Shown piece by piece: positions 1-8,283 of a stretch of 64,000 bases of DNA (within the stretch, counting starts at the first letter, position 1; each line of letters opens with the position of its first letter). The notes under the pieces are model-generated. The model did no database searches, was not told the DNA's origin, and saw only the letters and a list, made by a program, of their open reading frames with translations. The stretch covers positions 1 to 64,000 of the forward strand of contig FORK01000017.1 of NCBI GenBank assembly GCA_900113995.1. Reading direction: 5' to 3'. This DNA comes from Ruminococcaceae bacterium D5 (GTDB lineage: Bacteria; Bacillota; Clostridia; Oscillospirales; Ruminococcaceae). A program made the position numbers and the translations under genes.

Positions 1-1
1 G

Positions 2-238
2 GGATACCGGGGGACTTTTACGTTTGATGCCAGTCAGACTCTGGGGCGTGGTGTTGATATTTCTGAGAAAATCAAGCCTCACGAATGAGAGAAGCTTCCC
101 TGGCGCTGGATTGTGGAGCGGACGCTTGCCTGGCTCAATCATTCCCGCCTCCTTAGTAAGGACTATGAGATACTGACCTCTTCCGCCGAAGCTGTCATTA
201 TGATCTCCCATGCCCACACCCTTCTCAATCTCTTGTGA
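2..238 (+). pseudogene. IS5-family transposase, 3' remnant
   Basis: The reading frame enters from the left edge and encodes the C-terminal part of a DDE transposase. The stretch [13 protein letters not shown] contains the catalytic Glu of IS5-type enzymes, followed by [11 protein letters not shown], which is typical of that family. The frame is interrupted by TGA at 86-88, where the family would plausibly have Trp (TGG), so this copy is probably dead. It reopens at once and ends at TGA 236-238. The 5' part lies outside the window. IS5 family assignment is from remembered motifs. Confidence 0.8.
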
Positions 239-303
239 ATACAGGTTCTGATATTTGCATCTGAACTTACTGTGTGATAAACTTTTTACGTCATCCATTG
301 ACG

Positions 304-358
304 AACCTCCTGTGTTTTGTGTGGTTGCCACACCGCACTTATTCTATCACAGGAGGTT
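304..358. repeat. Nested inverted repeat downstream of the IS remnant
   Basis: An 11-bp perfect inverted repeat (AACCTCCTGTG at 304-314, CACAGGAGGTT at 348-358) encloses a second hairpin (GTGTGG 319-324, CCACAC 328-333). It follows the transposase stop by about 65 bp, so it may be the end structure of the IS or a transcription terminator. No promoter or gene is seen between 239 and 470. Confidence 0.6.
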
Positions 359-385
359 TTCCCTTTTACTAAAGTGTTTTTATTA

Positions 386-410
386 ACCCCCAGTTCAACT
401 GAGGGTTTTA
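386..410 (+). terminator. Rho-independent terminator after the IS remnant
   Basis: A short hairpin around CAGTTCAACTG extended by C/G runs is followed by TTTT. It probably ends transcription from the insertion sequence. Confidence 0.5.
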
Positions 411-437
411 TCTTGCCTATTCGGCGACAAAAATAAA

Positions 438-464
438 CCGGCGCGGCATTCTCGTCCGCGCCGG
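438..464 (-). terminator. Terminator of the small membrane protein gene
   Basis: CCGGCGCGG (438-446) pairs with CCGCGCCGG (456-464), a 9-bp GC-rich stem. Read on the minus strand it is followed by TTTATTTTTG. Confidence 0.75.
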
Positions 465-470
465 TTCATT

Positions 471-698
471 TCATCCAATCAGGTTGCAGTAAAAAAGAAC
501 CGCAGTGACGATTCCTGCCAGACAATACAGATTGATCATCTGCACCATCAAAGACAGAAGCGGGCCGAGCAGCGGCACAACGGAAACGATCCCCCAGAGC
601 GCTCCCGAAAAAATTGAAATCGCCAGATAAATCAGGATGGCGGTCCCCATCGATCCGATGTTGCTGACGCGGGCACTGAGCGGAAAAAATCTTCTCAT
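471..698 (-). CDS. Small two-helix membrane protein
   Basis: Unrecognised 75-residue protein. Residues about 18-40 and 45-70 are hydrophobic and should form two membrane helices with a short Pro/Gly-containing turn (VVPLLGPLL). The ATG is preceded on the minus strand by AAGGAAAG at good distance, and a strong terminator follows the stop, so it looks like a monocistronic gene. No function can be assigned. Confidence 0.6.
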   Translation of the reverse strand: MRRFFPLSARVSNIGSMGTAILIYLAISIFSGALWGIVSVVPLLGPLLSLMVQMINLYCLAGIVTAVLFYCNLIG

Positions 699-781
699 TT
701 TGATCTTTCCTTTCTTGGAATTCCTTTCTCAAAGCTTTGTCGGATGACATCACATTTATGCACTTCCACAGCAGAGGAAGC

Positions 782-817
782 AGCCCGGGAGCGGCACATT
801 GACGCCGCTCCCGGGCT
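782..817 (-). terminator. Hairpin downstream of the Gly/Cys-rich gene
   Basis: A 14-bp perfect stem, AGCCCGGGAGCGGC (782-795) with GCCGCTCCCGGGCT (804-817). The T-rich tract is better on the plus strand, but the only gene ending here is the minus-strand Gly/Cys-rich gene. Confidence 0.6.
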
Positions 818-843
818 TGCTCTCTTTTCTGTGTGGAGGGAGT

Positions 844-1005
844 TCAGCAGCAGCCACAGCCGCCGCCGCATCCGCAGCCGCCACAGTTTCCGCCACAGCC
901 GCCACAGTTTCCGCCCCAGCCGCCGCCACAGCAGCAGCAGATGATGATGATCAGGATGATAATCCACAGGCAGCCGCCGCCGCCCCAACCGTTATTGCAA
1001 AACAT
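844..1005 (-). CDS. Gly/Cys-rich mini-protein with one membrane segment
   Basis: A 53-residue protein beginning MFCNNGWGGGG. The ATG at 1005 is chosen because AGGAGG lies 7 nt upstream; an in-frame start nine codons earlier has no such site. Residues about 13-23 are a Leu/Ile-rich hydrophobic core (LWIIILIIII) followed by CCCC, and the rest is built from Gly-Gly-Asn-Cys-Gly units. About a quarter of the residues are Cys. Similar proteins in Clostridia carry the misleading name chorion-class high-cysteine protein; the role is unknown. Metal binding or a disulfide-linked coat component is conceivable. Confidence 0.65.
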   Translation of the reverse strand: MFCNNGWGGGGCLWIIILIIIICCCCGGGWGGNCGGCGGNCGGCGCGGGCGCC

Positions 1006-1118
1006 GGTGTAACCTCCTAAAATTGATTTCACCTTATCTTATGTAAAACCCAAGGCCGGGGTTACAACTGCTTCACCCTGCCGCAAAAACTGCTGCAAAC
1101 AAATTCGGAGCTCTGTGA

Positions 1119-1147
1119 TTGACACTGTCATAACCGGCATAAAATAA
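1119..1147 (+). promoter_or_regulatory. Candidate clpC promoter overlapping a palindrome
   Basis: TTGACA at 1119-1124 is followed after 17 nt by AAATAA (1142-1147), or after 15 nt by TAAAAT, just ahead of clpC. The -35 box is embedded in the perfect palindrome TGACA-C-TGTCA (1120-1130), a possible operator. No CtsR-type heptad repeat is visible. Confidence 0.45.
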
Positions 1148-1164
1148 GTTTCGGGGTGAAGAAA

Positions 1165-3639
1165 ATGTTTCATTTTAACGGCTTTACGCAAAAGGCGAAT
1201 GACGCCGTCAATCTCGCCATCGCGCAGGCTTCCGCTCTCGGCCATACCTATATCGGAAGCGAACACCTGCTGCTTGGCCTTGTCTCGGCCGAACGCTCCA
1301 CAGCCTGCATCGTGCTGGCTGCACGCGGCATCGAGGTACAGGACGTTACAGAAGGGGTCGTCAGATCCGCAGGGCGTGCCCCCCGGTGCAGCCTGACCCC
1401 CGAGGATCTGACCCCCTGCTGCCGGAGAATCCTCGAGTCAGCGGTCAGCGAGGCCAAGGAATGTCAAGCGCCTTCGGTGGGAACCGAGCATCTTCTGCTG
1501 GCACTGCTGCGGGAGGGTGAATGCGGAGCGGTCGCACTGATCAAGGAACTAGGCGGAGATCCCGCTGCAATTTATAAAGGTCTCTGCGAAGCAATCGCCG
1601 GTTCCAGATTTTATGGCGCTGAAAAATCGGTTCTCCGCGCACAGCCGCGCGCGGCCAGCAGGTCGGTTCCCAAGACCCAGACATTGGACAAATTTTCCCG
1701 CGATCTCACCGCAATGGCGCGGGAGAGCAGACTTGATCCGGTGATCGGGCGCGAAAAGGAGATCGAGCGGGTGATCCGCATTCTCTGTCGGCGCGGAAAG
1801 AATAACCCCTGTCTGATCGGAGAGGCCGGCGTGGGAAAAACCGCTGTCGTCGAGGGGCTTGCCCAAAGAATCGCCGAGCAGGAGGTTCCGGAGGAGCTTT
1901 GCGAAAAACGGGTCGTCTCACTCGACCTGACCTCAGTGCTCGCGGGGACCAAATACCGGGGCGATTTTGAAGAACGCATCAAGGCAATTCTCAGCGAGGT
2001 TTCGTCCGCCGGCAACATCATTCTTTTCATCGACGAGATCCACAATATGATGGGCATTGGTGCCGCCGAAGGAGCGATCGATGCGGCCAACATCCTGAAG
2101 CCGCAGCTTGCTCGCGGAGAGCTGCAGCTGGTGGGAGCGACCACCTTTGATGAATACCGCAAGCATATCGAAAAGGATTCGGCGCTGGAACGGCGGTTTC
2201 AAAGCGTTGTGGTCAAGGAGCCTTCGGAGCAGGAAGCAATTGAGATTCTCAAGGGTCTGCGGAAACGCTATGAGGCCCACCACCGCCTGAGCATTCCCGA
2301 TGAAGCGCTGGTTTCAGCGGTCAGGCTTTCGGCAAAATACCTCAACGACCGGTTTCTTCCCGACAAGGCCATTGACCTGATCGATGAGGCGGCGGCCTGC
2401 GTCAAGCTGCGCGGCGCCTCAGAAAGCAGCGCCCAAAGCGGAGAAATCCATCGGGATGCGCTGCGGCTTGCGGCGCTTGGACGCCAGAAAGAAGAGGCGC
2501 TTGCGCGCTGCGATTTTGAACTGGCTTCCCGTCTGAGGGACGAAGCCGCCATGCTGCGGGAAAATTCCCGGCGGTCGATGGAGGCATCGGAACCCCTTGC
2601 GGTCAGCCCGCAGGATATCGCCGACCTGGTTTCTCAGAGCACCGGGATTGAGCTTTCCTCCCTGACCGGAGAGGAGTCTCAGCGGCTGATCGGCCTTGAA
2701 AAAGAGCTTTCGAAGATGGTGATCGGCCAGCCGCAGGCGGTCAGCGCCGTCAGCCGCGCGATCCGCAGAGGGCGCGTGGGACTCGGCGACCCCAACCGGC
2801 CGGTGGGTTCATTCCTCTTTTTGGGTCCGACGGGAGTAGGAAAAACCGAGCTTTGCCGCGCTCTCTCCATCGTTCTGTTCGGCTCGGTCGATGCGATGAT
2901 CCGGCTGGATATGTCCGAATATATGGAAAAGCAGGCAGTTTCCAAATTGATTGGATCTCCGCCCGGATATGTCGGCTACGACGACGGAGGGCAGCTTACC
3001 GAGCGCATCCGCCGAAGGCCTTATTCGGTCGTGCTCTTTGACGAAGTCGAAAAGGCGCATCCCGATGTTCTCCACCTGCTGCTTCAGCTTCTCGAAGATG
3101 GACGGCTGACCGATGCGCAGGGTCACACCTGCAGCTTCAAAAATTCTGTGCTTATCATGACCTCCAATATTGGCGCGCGCAAAATTACCGACCGAACCTC
3201 GCTGGGCTTCGCAGATCCTGCGGCCCCGGCGAGGAGGGACGATACCATCCGCCGCGAAGTCATGACAGAATTAAAAAAGACCTTTAAGCCGGAGCTGCTC
3301 AACCGCATCGATGAGATTGTCGTATTTCTTTCGCTCGGCGGCCCGGAAATGCTCCGTATTGCCCGGCGCCTGCTCGATGCGGTGTCCAAGCGGATGGAGG
3401 AGCGTGAAATCACCGTCGATTTTGATGATTCGGTCGTCGAGCAGATCGCCCGAACTGCCGATTCCGACTATGGCGCACGTCCTCTTCGCCGCCGGATCCA
3501 GACTGAAATCGAGGATCTTCTGGCGGAGCAGCTCTTGACCGGACAGATCCGGCCGGGCGACCGGCTGCTTTGCAGACGCGGAGAAAACGGCGTCGAAATT
3601 TGCAGGACCGCTTTCACTTCCGGTTCCGATGTGCTATGA
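1165..3639 (+). CDS. clpC: ATP-dependent Clp protease ATP-binding subunit ClpC
   Basis: AAA+ unfoldase that feeds substrates to ClpP, 824 residues. It has an N-terminal Clp-N double repeat (about 1-145), a first AAA+ module with Walker A GEAGVGKT and Walker B ILFIDEIH, a UVR-like segment (around 425-455) typical of ClpC rather than ClpA or ClpB, and a second AAA+ module with GPTGVGKT and [13 protein letters not shown]. The ATG at 1165 is preferred over the in-frame GTG at 1156 because GGGGTGA sits at ribosome-site distance and ClpC proteins usually begin with MF. Unlike in Bacillus, no ctsR-mcsA-mcsB genes accompany it; the next gene is a thioesterase. Confidence 0.95.
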   Translation: MFHFNGFTQKANDAVNLAIAQASALGHTYIGSEHLLLGLVSAERSTACIVLAARGIEVQDVTEGVVRSAGRAPRCSLTPEDLTPCCRRILESAVSEAKECQAPSVGTEHLLLALLREGECGAVALIKELGGDPAAIYKGLCEAIAGSRFYGAEKSVLRAQPRAASRSVPKTQTLDKFSRDLTAMARESRLDPVIGREKEIERVIRILCRRGKNNPCLIGEAGVGKTAVVEGLAQRIAEQEVPEELCEKRVVSLDLTSVLAGTKYRGDFEERIKAILSEVSSAGNIILFIDEIHNMMGIGAAEGAIDAANILKPQLARGELQLVGATTFDEYRKHIEKDSALERRFQSVVVKEPSEQEAIEILKGLRKRYEAHHRLSIPDEALVSAVRLSAKYLNDRFLPDKAIDLIDEAAACVKLRGASESSAQSGEIHRDALRLAALGRQKEEALARCDFELASRLRDEAAMLRENSRRSMEASEPLAVSPQDIADLVSQSTGIELSSLTGEESQRLIGLEKELSKMVIGQPQAVSAVSRAIRRGRVGLGDPNRPVGSFLFLGPTGVGKTELCRALSIVLFGSVDAMIRLDMSEYMEKQAVSKLIGSPPGYVGYDDGGQLTERIRRRPYSVVLFDEVEKAHPDVLHLLLQLLEDGRLTDAQGHTCSFKNSVLIMTSNIGARKITDRTSLGFADPAAPARRDDTIRREVMTELKKTFKPELLNRIDEIVVFLSLGGPEMLRIARRLLDAVSKRMEEREITVDFDDSVVEQIARTADSDYGARPLRRRIQTEIEDLLAEQLLTGQIRPGDRLLCRRGENGVEICRTAFTSGSDVL

Positions 3640-3688
3640 TCGTAGGGGCGGAAATCTCCCCGTCCATACGATCGCAAGGAGGCATATC

Positions 3689-4078
3689 ATGATGAAAATT
3701 GGAATGAGCAGGACCGTTTCGGTCGTGGTCAACGAAAGCAACACCGCCGCTGCGGTAGGCAGCGGTGATACGCGGGTTTTCGCCACTCCTATGATGGTGG
3801 CACTGATGGAAAACGCCGCCTCCACTCTCGCAGCCGAATCACTGGAGGAGGGTCAGACCACAGTAGGAATCGAGGTTCAGGTTTCCCATGTTGCGGCCAC
3901 GCCGGTCGGGATGACCGTTGAAGCGACCGCCACCCTGACCGCGGCGGAAGGCAGGACCCTTACCTTTTCGATGGAAGCGCGGGACGAGCGCGGCGTAATC
4001 GGGACCGGCACGCAGAAGCGCGCCATCGTTCTTCGGGAACGCTTTGTAGAAAAAGCGTATTCAAAGCTGGAAAAATAA
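3689..4078 (+). CDS. Hotdog-fold thioesterase, FlK-like
   Basis: A 129-residue protein of the fluoroacetyl-CoA thioesterase-like family. The expected catalytic triad is visible in order: Thr in FATPMM, Glu in ALMENAA, and His in VSHVAATPVG. Such enzymes hydrolyse small acyl-CoA thioesters. The start is the first ATG after AAGGAGG (3677-3682); an upstream in-frame ATG at 3629 overlaps clpC and lacks a ribosome site. It follows clpC by about 50 bp and may be co-transcribed, though the functions are unrelated. The physiological substrate cannot be read from the sequence. Confidence 0.85.
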   Translation: MMKIGMSRTVSVVVNESNTAAAVGSGDTRVFATPMMVALMENAASTLAAESLEEGQTTVGIEVQVSHVAATPVGMTVEATATLTAAEGRTLTFSMEARDERGVIGTGTQKRAIVLRERFVEKAYSKLEK

Positions 4079-4092
4079 TCTGCCCATCAACC

Positions 4093-4132
4093 AGAAAAGG
4101 GACGCAGAGCTATGGCTCTGCGTCCCTTTTCT
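4093..4132 (+). terminator. Bidirectional terminator
   Basis: An 18-bp perfect stem (AGAAAAGGGACGCAGAGC with its complement) around a TATG loop, with T-rich flanks on both strands. It separates the thioesterase gene from the convergent methyltransferase operon. Confidence 0.85.
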
Positions 4133-4226
4133 GCCGTAAGCATTCATATACCACAAAAGATGTGAAGGCATCTTCAAAAGAGCCTTTTTCCGAAAAGGGA
4201 TCATAACCAAACGGATTGAACTTCAT
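4110..4226 (-). CDS. 38-residue ORF coupled to the methyltransferase
   Basis: Begins MKFNPFGYDPF. Its ATG overlaps the methyltransferase stop as ATGA, and GAAGGGAAAG lies upstream at suitable distance, so translational coupling is likely. The 3' end runs into the terminator stem. The composition (aromatic, acidic, no membrane segment) looks protein-like, but there is no recognisable family. Confidence 0.4.
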   Translation of the reverse strand: MKFNPFGYDPFSEKGSFEDAFTSFVVYECLRQKRDAEP

Positions 4227-5236
4227 GTCTCTTTCCCTTCCTTGATGGAGGAGGGCTTTGGCTTCTGTTTTACAGAGTTTTCTTCCATTGAGATCCGTTT
4301 TTGCAGCGCGGCGGTATTTCGCTCCCAAAACACGCCTCCGCTGTAGCCCTGAATCGCGGAATTTTCCAGTGCCATTTCCAAACGCTTCTGTGCCCAGGCA
4401 CAGTAAAGTCCGTTTTGCTCGACCGCAACGAAACGCCTTCCCAGCTTGCGCGCTGTCACGGCGGTTGTTCCGGAACCGGCGAAAGGATCAAAAACGACTT
4501 CTCCTTCACTGCTGCTTGCAAGAATCAGCTTTGCCATCAGTTTTTCAGGCTTCTGGGTCGGATGGTCTGTATTCTCCGGCATGGACCAATAGGGCACCGA
4601 GAGATCATCCCAAAAATTGGAGGGACAGGTATTGCGAAACCGCCCTTCCCCGGTTTCTTCCCAGTCCTTTGGCTTCCCGCCGGTTTTATAGGGGGCGATC
4701 ACCCGTTTGCGAATCTTGACCGCATCGAGATGGAAGGTATAGGACCGGGAACAGGTGGCAAACCAGATATCCTCCATGCTGTTTTTCCAGTTGGATTGGG
4801 CTCCTCTCCCCTTTTCCCGCTGCCATGTAATGCGGTTGCGGAGATAAAAATGCTGTTCGAGCAGCTCCCCAATGATACCGCTGGAGCGCCAGTCACAGCA
4901 GACATAAATCGAGGCGTCCGGTTTCAAAAGAGGCTTCACCAGCTCAATCCATCGCTCGGTATAGGACCGGTATTCTTCCGCGCTTCGGCGGTGAAAGCTT
5001 TCCCCATGAAAGATCTTCGACAGATTATAGGGGGGATCAACAATCAAAAGATCAACAAAGCCGGCCGGAAGATGCGGGAGGACCGCAAAGGAATCTCCGA
5101 GAATCACGCGGTTTTCTATCTCTGTAAAGCTGATATCCTTTTCAACCGAGATACATCGGCTGAGCAACGCTTTTTCTTCCTGTGGTGTGCAGCGGAGCGT
5201 TCGATTCCGCTTAACTTTCCCATTGGCTTCCGGCAA
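4223..5236 (-). CDS. Site-specific DNA methyltransferase, beta-type
   Basis: Amino-methyltransferase acting on adenine-N6 or cytosine-N4. The catalytic motif IV (LIVDPPYNLSK) comes before the AdoMet motif (FDPFAGSGTTAV, followed by RRFVAVE), the order of the beta class; the region between them is the likely target-recognition part. A TTG at 5236 has GGGGG seven nt upstream, while the in-frame ATG at 5254 has no ribosome site, so the start is uncertain by six codons. No restriction endonuclease is adjacent, which suggests a solitary methylase. It begins 8-26 bp after the zinc-ribbon membrane gene and probably belongs to that operon. Confidence 0.88.
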   Translation of the reverse strand: MPEANGKVKRNRTLRCTPQEEKALLSRCISVEKDISFTEIENRVILGDSFAVLPHLPAGFVDLLIVDPPYNLSKIFHGESFHRRSAEEYRSYTERWIELVKPLLKPDASIYVCCDWRSSGIIGELLEQHFYLRNRITWQREKGRGAQSNWKNSMEDIWFATCSRSYTFHLDAVKIRKRVIAPYKTGGKPKDWEETGEGRFRNTCPSNFWDDLSVPYWSMPENTDHPTQKPEKLMAKLILASSSEGEVVFDPFAGSGTTAVTARKLGRRFVAVEQNGLYCAWAQKRLEMALENSAIQGYSGGVFWERNTAALQKRISMEENSVKQKPKPSSIKEGKET

Positions 5237-5261
5237 GCCAATGCCCCCTTTCATATATGGT

Positions 5262-5927
5262 TCAGAGATGAAGCCTGCGCCGAAGCTCTCCCTTCATCTT
5301 AGGCCCGTCAAAAACGAGATGCGCCGAAAAAAGCAGCAGGCTGCACGTGACGCAGAGGAAGGACGGCAGCCGCACCCGATTCCATTCGGCCGCAAGAAAA
5401 ACCGCCGGAATCAGCCCAAACAGCAGCAAAAAAATCAGATAGATCAGATAGCGTTCGGCGGGCATCCTGGTGATCCTTGAGATCACGGTGATGGCCAGCA
5501 TCACCGTCAGATAGGTGCAAGGCAGAACAAAATCAATCGACCACCGGTGCCATCCGGTGGCAATATCCCATATTACCGATAACGGGCTGATCAGGATGGA
5601 GAGATTCAGCAGCTTCTTCATGATATTGCCGCGGCCGGTAATTGCGATACGAACCGAAATCCAAACACAAGCCGCTCCCGCGACGGCAAAGCCCGACCAA
5701 AATGTTTTATCCGGGAACATCCAATCAAGCATCACCGCAACAATCGATACCGAAATCAATCCAAAGAGCAGGCACCGAAGGAGCAGTCCATGAGTATGGG
5801 AAATTGTCTCAATGCGCGGAAAAACATCGGGCGACTCCACCCCGTCATCAGAAAGAGTATGCTGGCAGAGAGGACACTTTGAGCCGCTGCCCGTCACCGA
5901 GAGGCCGCATCTTGTACAAAATTTCAA
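5262..5927 (-). CDS. Zinc-ribbon polytopic membrane protein (DUF6320-like)
   Basis: A 221-residue protein with an N-terminal zinc ribbon (CTRCG at 4-8 and CPLCQ at 18-22), then about six hydrophobic helices. The TTG start overlaps the preceding stop as TTGA and is preceded by GGGGGA, so translation is coupled to the acyltransferase gene. I recall zinc-ribbon membrane proteins of this kind (DUF6320) next to alcohol-acetyltransferase-like genes in Clostridia. The function is unknown; a membrane partner of the acyltransferase is an inference from context. Confidence 0.75.
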   Translation of the reverse strand: MKFCTRCGLSVTGSGSKCPLCQHTLSDDGVESPDVFPRIETISHTHGLLLRCLLFGLISVSIVAVMLDWMFPDKTFWSGFAVAGAACVWISVRIAITGRGNIMKKLLNLSILISPLSVIWDIATGWHRWSIDFVLPCTYLTVMLAITVISRITRMPAERYLIYLIFLLLFGLIPAVFLAAEWNRVRLPSFLCVTCSLLLFSAHLVFDGPKMKGELRRRLHL

Positions 5928-7210
5928 TCTCTTTCCCCCATTCCTTCAAAACGGTTGTAGGAAAGCTCGACCGGGATTCCCATAGCGGTCAGCGTTCGGA
6001 AAAAGCGGCGTTCAATGTCGTTGCTCAAAAGCTGTGAGGTAAAGCTGATGCTCATTCGGTTTCCGAAGGAGCAGAGGCATGCCTGAAGATCCTTGGTGCT
6101 GTTGAACACGTCAAACCGGTGAATATAAGGCGACATTTCCGGCGGCATCTCCACCTGCCCGACATTTGACAAGGTAGTGGTGTATTCCCGCTCAGAGCGC
6201 AGATAAAACCGTTTGAGAACGATGTTTTTGATAAAAAGCGGCACTACCCGCGCGATCATCCAGTGCTCGACCGCCGCCAGCGTATCGAGCCGTTCCTGCA
6301 GGTAATCGCTGTTGAGCGTTTCCGCAAGGGTGTCGCGGACCGATACGGCGATATCCTCAATCCGGTCGGATGAGCCGTCAAAACAGTAGCCGATATTCAC
6401 GACGCTGAAAAAATTCCGCACCGTCTGAGAGGGAAAATATTTGTGAAGATTGACCGGAATCGAAACAGCGACAATCTTTTTCTTGTCCCGCTTCCCCATT
6501 TCTTCATAAATGGAACGCATCAGGATAGCGGTTAAAAGCGCGGTGATCGAGACGTTCCGTTCCCTTGCGCAGGCGAGCATCTGGTCGGAGGGAACCATTC
6601 CCTCCACAATTTTGAGATGGTATTCCGCCGTTTTGGGGCCTTTGAGGTAATAGACAGGCGGCAGCTTTTTGAGAAGCCTTGAACGGCGGGGCTTTTTCCC
6701 GGTATAGTACTTCGCAAAGCTGTCATCTGCGCGCTGCGCGGCGGAAGCGTCAAAGTCGAGCGGCGCACAGTGTTTCAGTTCCTCGCGGTGGGCCGCCCGG
6801 AGGTAGTAAAAGGTCAGCGCTTTCAAAAACTGAAGCGCCCCCGCGCCGTCGGTCAGAACGTGATAGAGTTCCACATTGATCCGGCATCGGTAATAGCTCA
6901 CATCAAAGAGAGGAGAACGGGAATCATGATAGAGGATGCCGCAGGGCGGCGCATCTTCCTCATGAACCAAAAAGTCCGCCGCAGATTCCTCCAGATAGTA
7001 CCAGAACAGTCCGCGCTTGAGCACACAGCAAAAGCCCGGAAAATCCTCCAGTGTACGTTCAAGAGCATCCTGAAGCAAATAGCGGTCAATCGGTTCATTG
7101 AGTTCCGCGGAGAAGCGGAACACCTTTGTATCCGCTTTCGAAGTAGCCGATGGAAAAATTTTGGCAGCGTTGTCAAGCTTGCGCCATTCCGCCATATGGC
7201 CGTCATTCAA
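5924..7210 (-). CDS. Condensation-domain / alcohol acetyltransferase-like acyltransferase
   Basis: A 428-residue CoA-dependent acyltransferase-fold protein. The motif YHVLTDGAG (about residues 116-124) is the HHxxxDG signature with the first His replaced by Tyr and the catalytic second His and Asp-Gly kept. The C-terminal half includes the bridge region typical of the fold. No carrier protein or adenylation domain is attached, so it is not a modular peptide synthetase. The TTG start overlaps the hydrolase stop (TTGA); an alternative ATG at 7195 is possible. Likely to join an acyl group to an alcohol or amine; the substrate is unknown. Confidence 0.75.
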   Translation of the reverse strand: MNDGHMAEWRKLDNAAKIFPSATSKADTKVFRFSAELNEPIDRYLLQDALERTLEDFPGFCCVLKRGLFWYYLEESAADFLVHEEDAPPCGILYHDSRSPLFDVSYYRCRINVELYHVLTDGAGALQFLKALTFYYLRAAHREELKHCAPLDFDASAAQRADDSFAKYYTGKKPRRSRLLKKLPPVYYLKGPKTAEYHLKIVEGMVPSDQMLACARERNVSITALLTAILMRSIYEEMGKRDKKKIVAVSIPVNLHKYFPSQTVRNFFSVVNIGYCFDGSSDRIEDIAVSVRDTLAETLNSDYLQERLDTLAAVEHWMIARVVPLFIKNIVLKRFYLRSEREYTTTLSNVGQVEMPPEMSPYIHRFDVFNSTKDLQACLCSFGNRMSISFTSQLLSNDIERRFFRTLTAMGIPVELSYNRFEGMGERD

Positions 7211-8142
7211 AGCATATCATCTCCGGCGATAAATTGTTGGATATACTGGTGCGCTCTGCGAACCTGTGCAAACCGCGCCGGCAGCGAAAAAAAGCCGTGC
7301 AGCGCGTCGGGCATCCGATGCAGAACCACGCGGTTTCCTGCGAAGGCAAGCCGGCGGGCGTATTCTTCCCCCTCGTCGCGCAGCGGGTCGTATTCGGCCG
7401 TAATCACCAGCGTATCGGGCTGCCCGGAAAAATCCCCGGCCAGCAGCGGAGCAAGGTAAGGATTTTGCAGATCCTCGGGTTTGGAACGATAGAGCTGGAG
7501 ATATTCCTCCACCCGCTTGGAGGTCAGCAGATAATCGGTGCCGTTTTCCTGCACCGAGGGAAAAGGCGACGCCGGGGTATGATCAGAATAGACGGCCGGA
7601 TAGATCAGAATCTGCCTCGTCGGCAGGAACCCTCCGCGGTCCCTCGCCATCAGCGAAACGGCTGCTGCCAGATTCCCGCCCGCGCTGTCGCCGATCAGGG
7701 TAATCTGATCCCGCTCGACTCCCAGCAGCCCCGGCTTTTCCAGCAGCTCCTGCGCCGCCGCGTAGCAGTCGTTGAGCCCGCTCGGGAACTTGTGCTCAGG
7801 GGCAAGGCGATAATCGACGGAAGCCACCAGGCAGCCCGTCGCCTTCGCCAATGCGGCACAGACTCCGCTGTAATTCTCAATGTTGCCGGTAACCCAGCCG
7901 CCCCCGTGAAAAAAGAGCAGAACCGGCCGTCCGAGCGGGCCGGCGTCGGGCACAAAAATCCGTACCGGGACGTGATGGTCCCCGCAGGGGACGAGATGAT
8001 CCCAGGTGCGATAGGCCAGTCCGGCACCAACCCCGCGTTTGAGCTCCTTAATTTTGCGGACCATCTCATAATTCCCGGTCAGATCAGGTTCGCCGTAGGA
8101 AAGCGCCTTGAGCGCCGCCCGCATATACTTGTTAATTGCCAT
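7207..8142 (-). CDS. Alpha/beta hydrolase, HSL-type esterase/lipase
   Basis: A 311-residue hormone-sensitive-lipase family hydrolase. The oxyanion-hole motif is HGGGW, the nucleophile lies in GDSAGG, the acid Asp in EYDPLRDEG, and the catalytic His in LHGF. There is no signal peptide, so it is cytoplasmic. GGAAGGA precedes the ATG. It is the first gene of a minus-strand set with the acyltransferase, zinc-ribbon membrane protein and methyltransferase, the first three linked by overlapping stops and starts. It may release or supply an acyl group for the acyltransferase. Confidence 0.88.
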   Translation of the reverse strand: MAINKYMRAALKALSYGEPDLTGNYEMVRKIKELKRGVGAGLAYRTWDHLVPCGDHHVPVRIFVPDAGPLGRPVLLFFHGGGWVTGNIENYSGVCAALAKATGCLVASVDYRLAPEHKFPSGLNDCYAAAQELLEKPGLLGVERDQITLIGDSAGGNLAAAVSLMARDRGGFLPTRQILIYPAVYSDHTPASPFPSVQENGTDYLLTSKRVEEYLQLYRSKPEDLQNPYLAPLLAGDFSGQPDTLVITAEYDPLRDEGEEYARRLAFAGNRVVLHRMPDALHGFFSLPARFAQVRRAHQYIQQFIAGDDML

Positions 8143-8283
8143 TCAAACGTCCTTCCGCTGTCCGCCTGTATATCAAACGGTCTGAATATGGTCTTTTTTC
8201 TTCTGCGGCTGCTGTTATTCTATCAATAAATTGCACACAATACAACAAGAAACTTTGATTCTGAAAGTGTACGGAGGCTTCTT

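Noticed and set aside
799-1020. Ala-rich plus-strand frame at 0.8-1.0 kb
   Set aside because: It is the complement of the Gly/Cys codons of the minus-strand mini-protein, which has the better ribosome site.
4301-5302. Plus-strand open frame opposite the methyltransferase
   Set aside because: The minus strand has clear methyltransferase motifs; the plus-strand product has none and no ribosome site.
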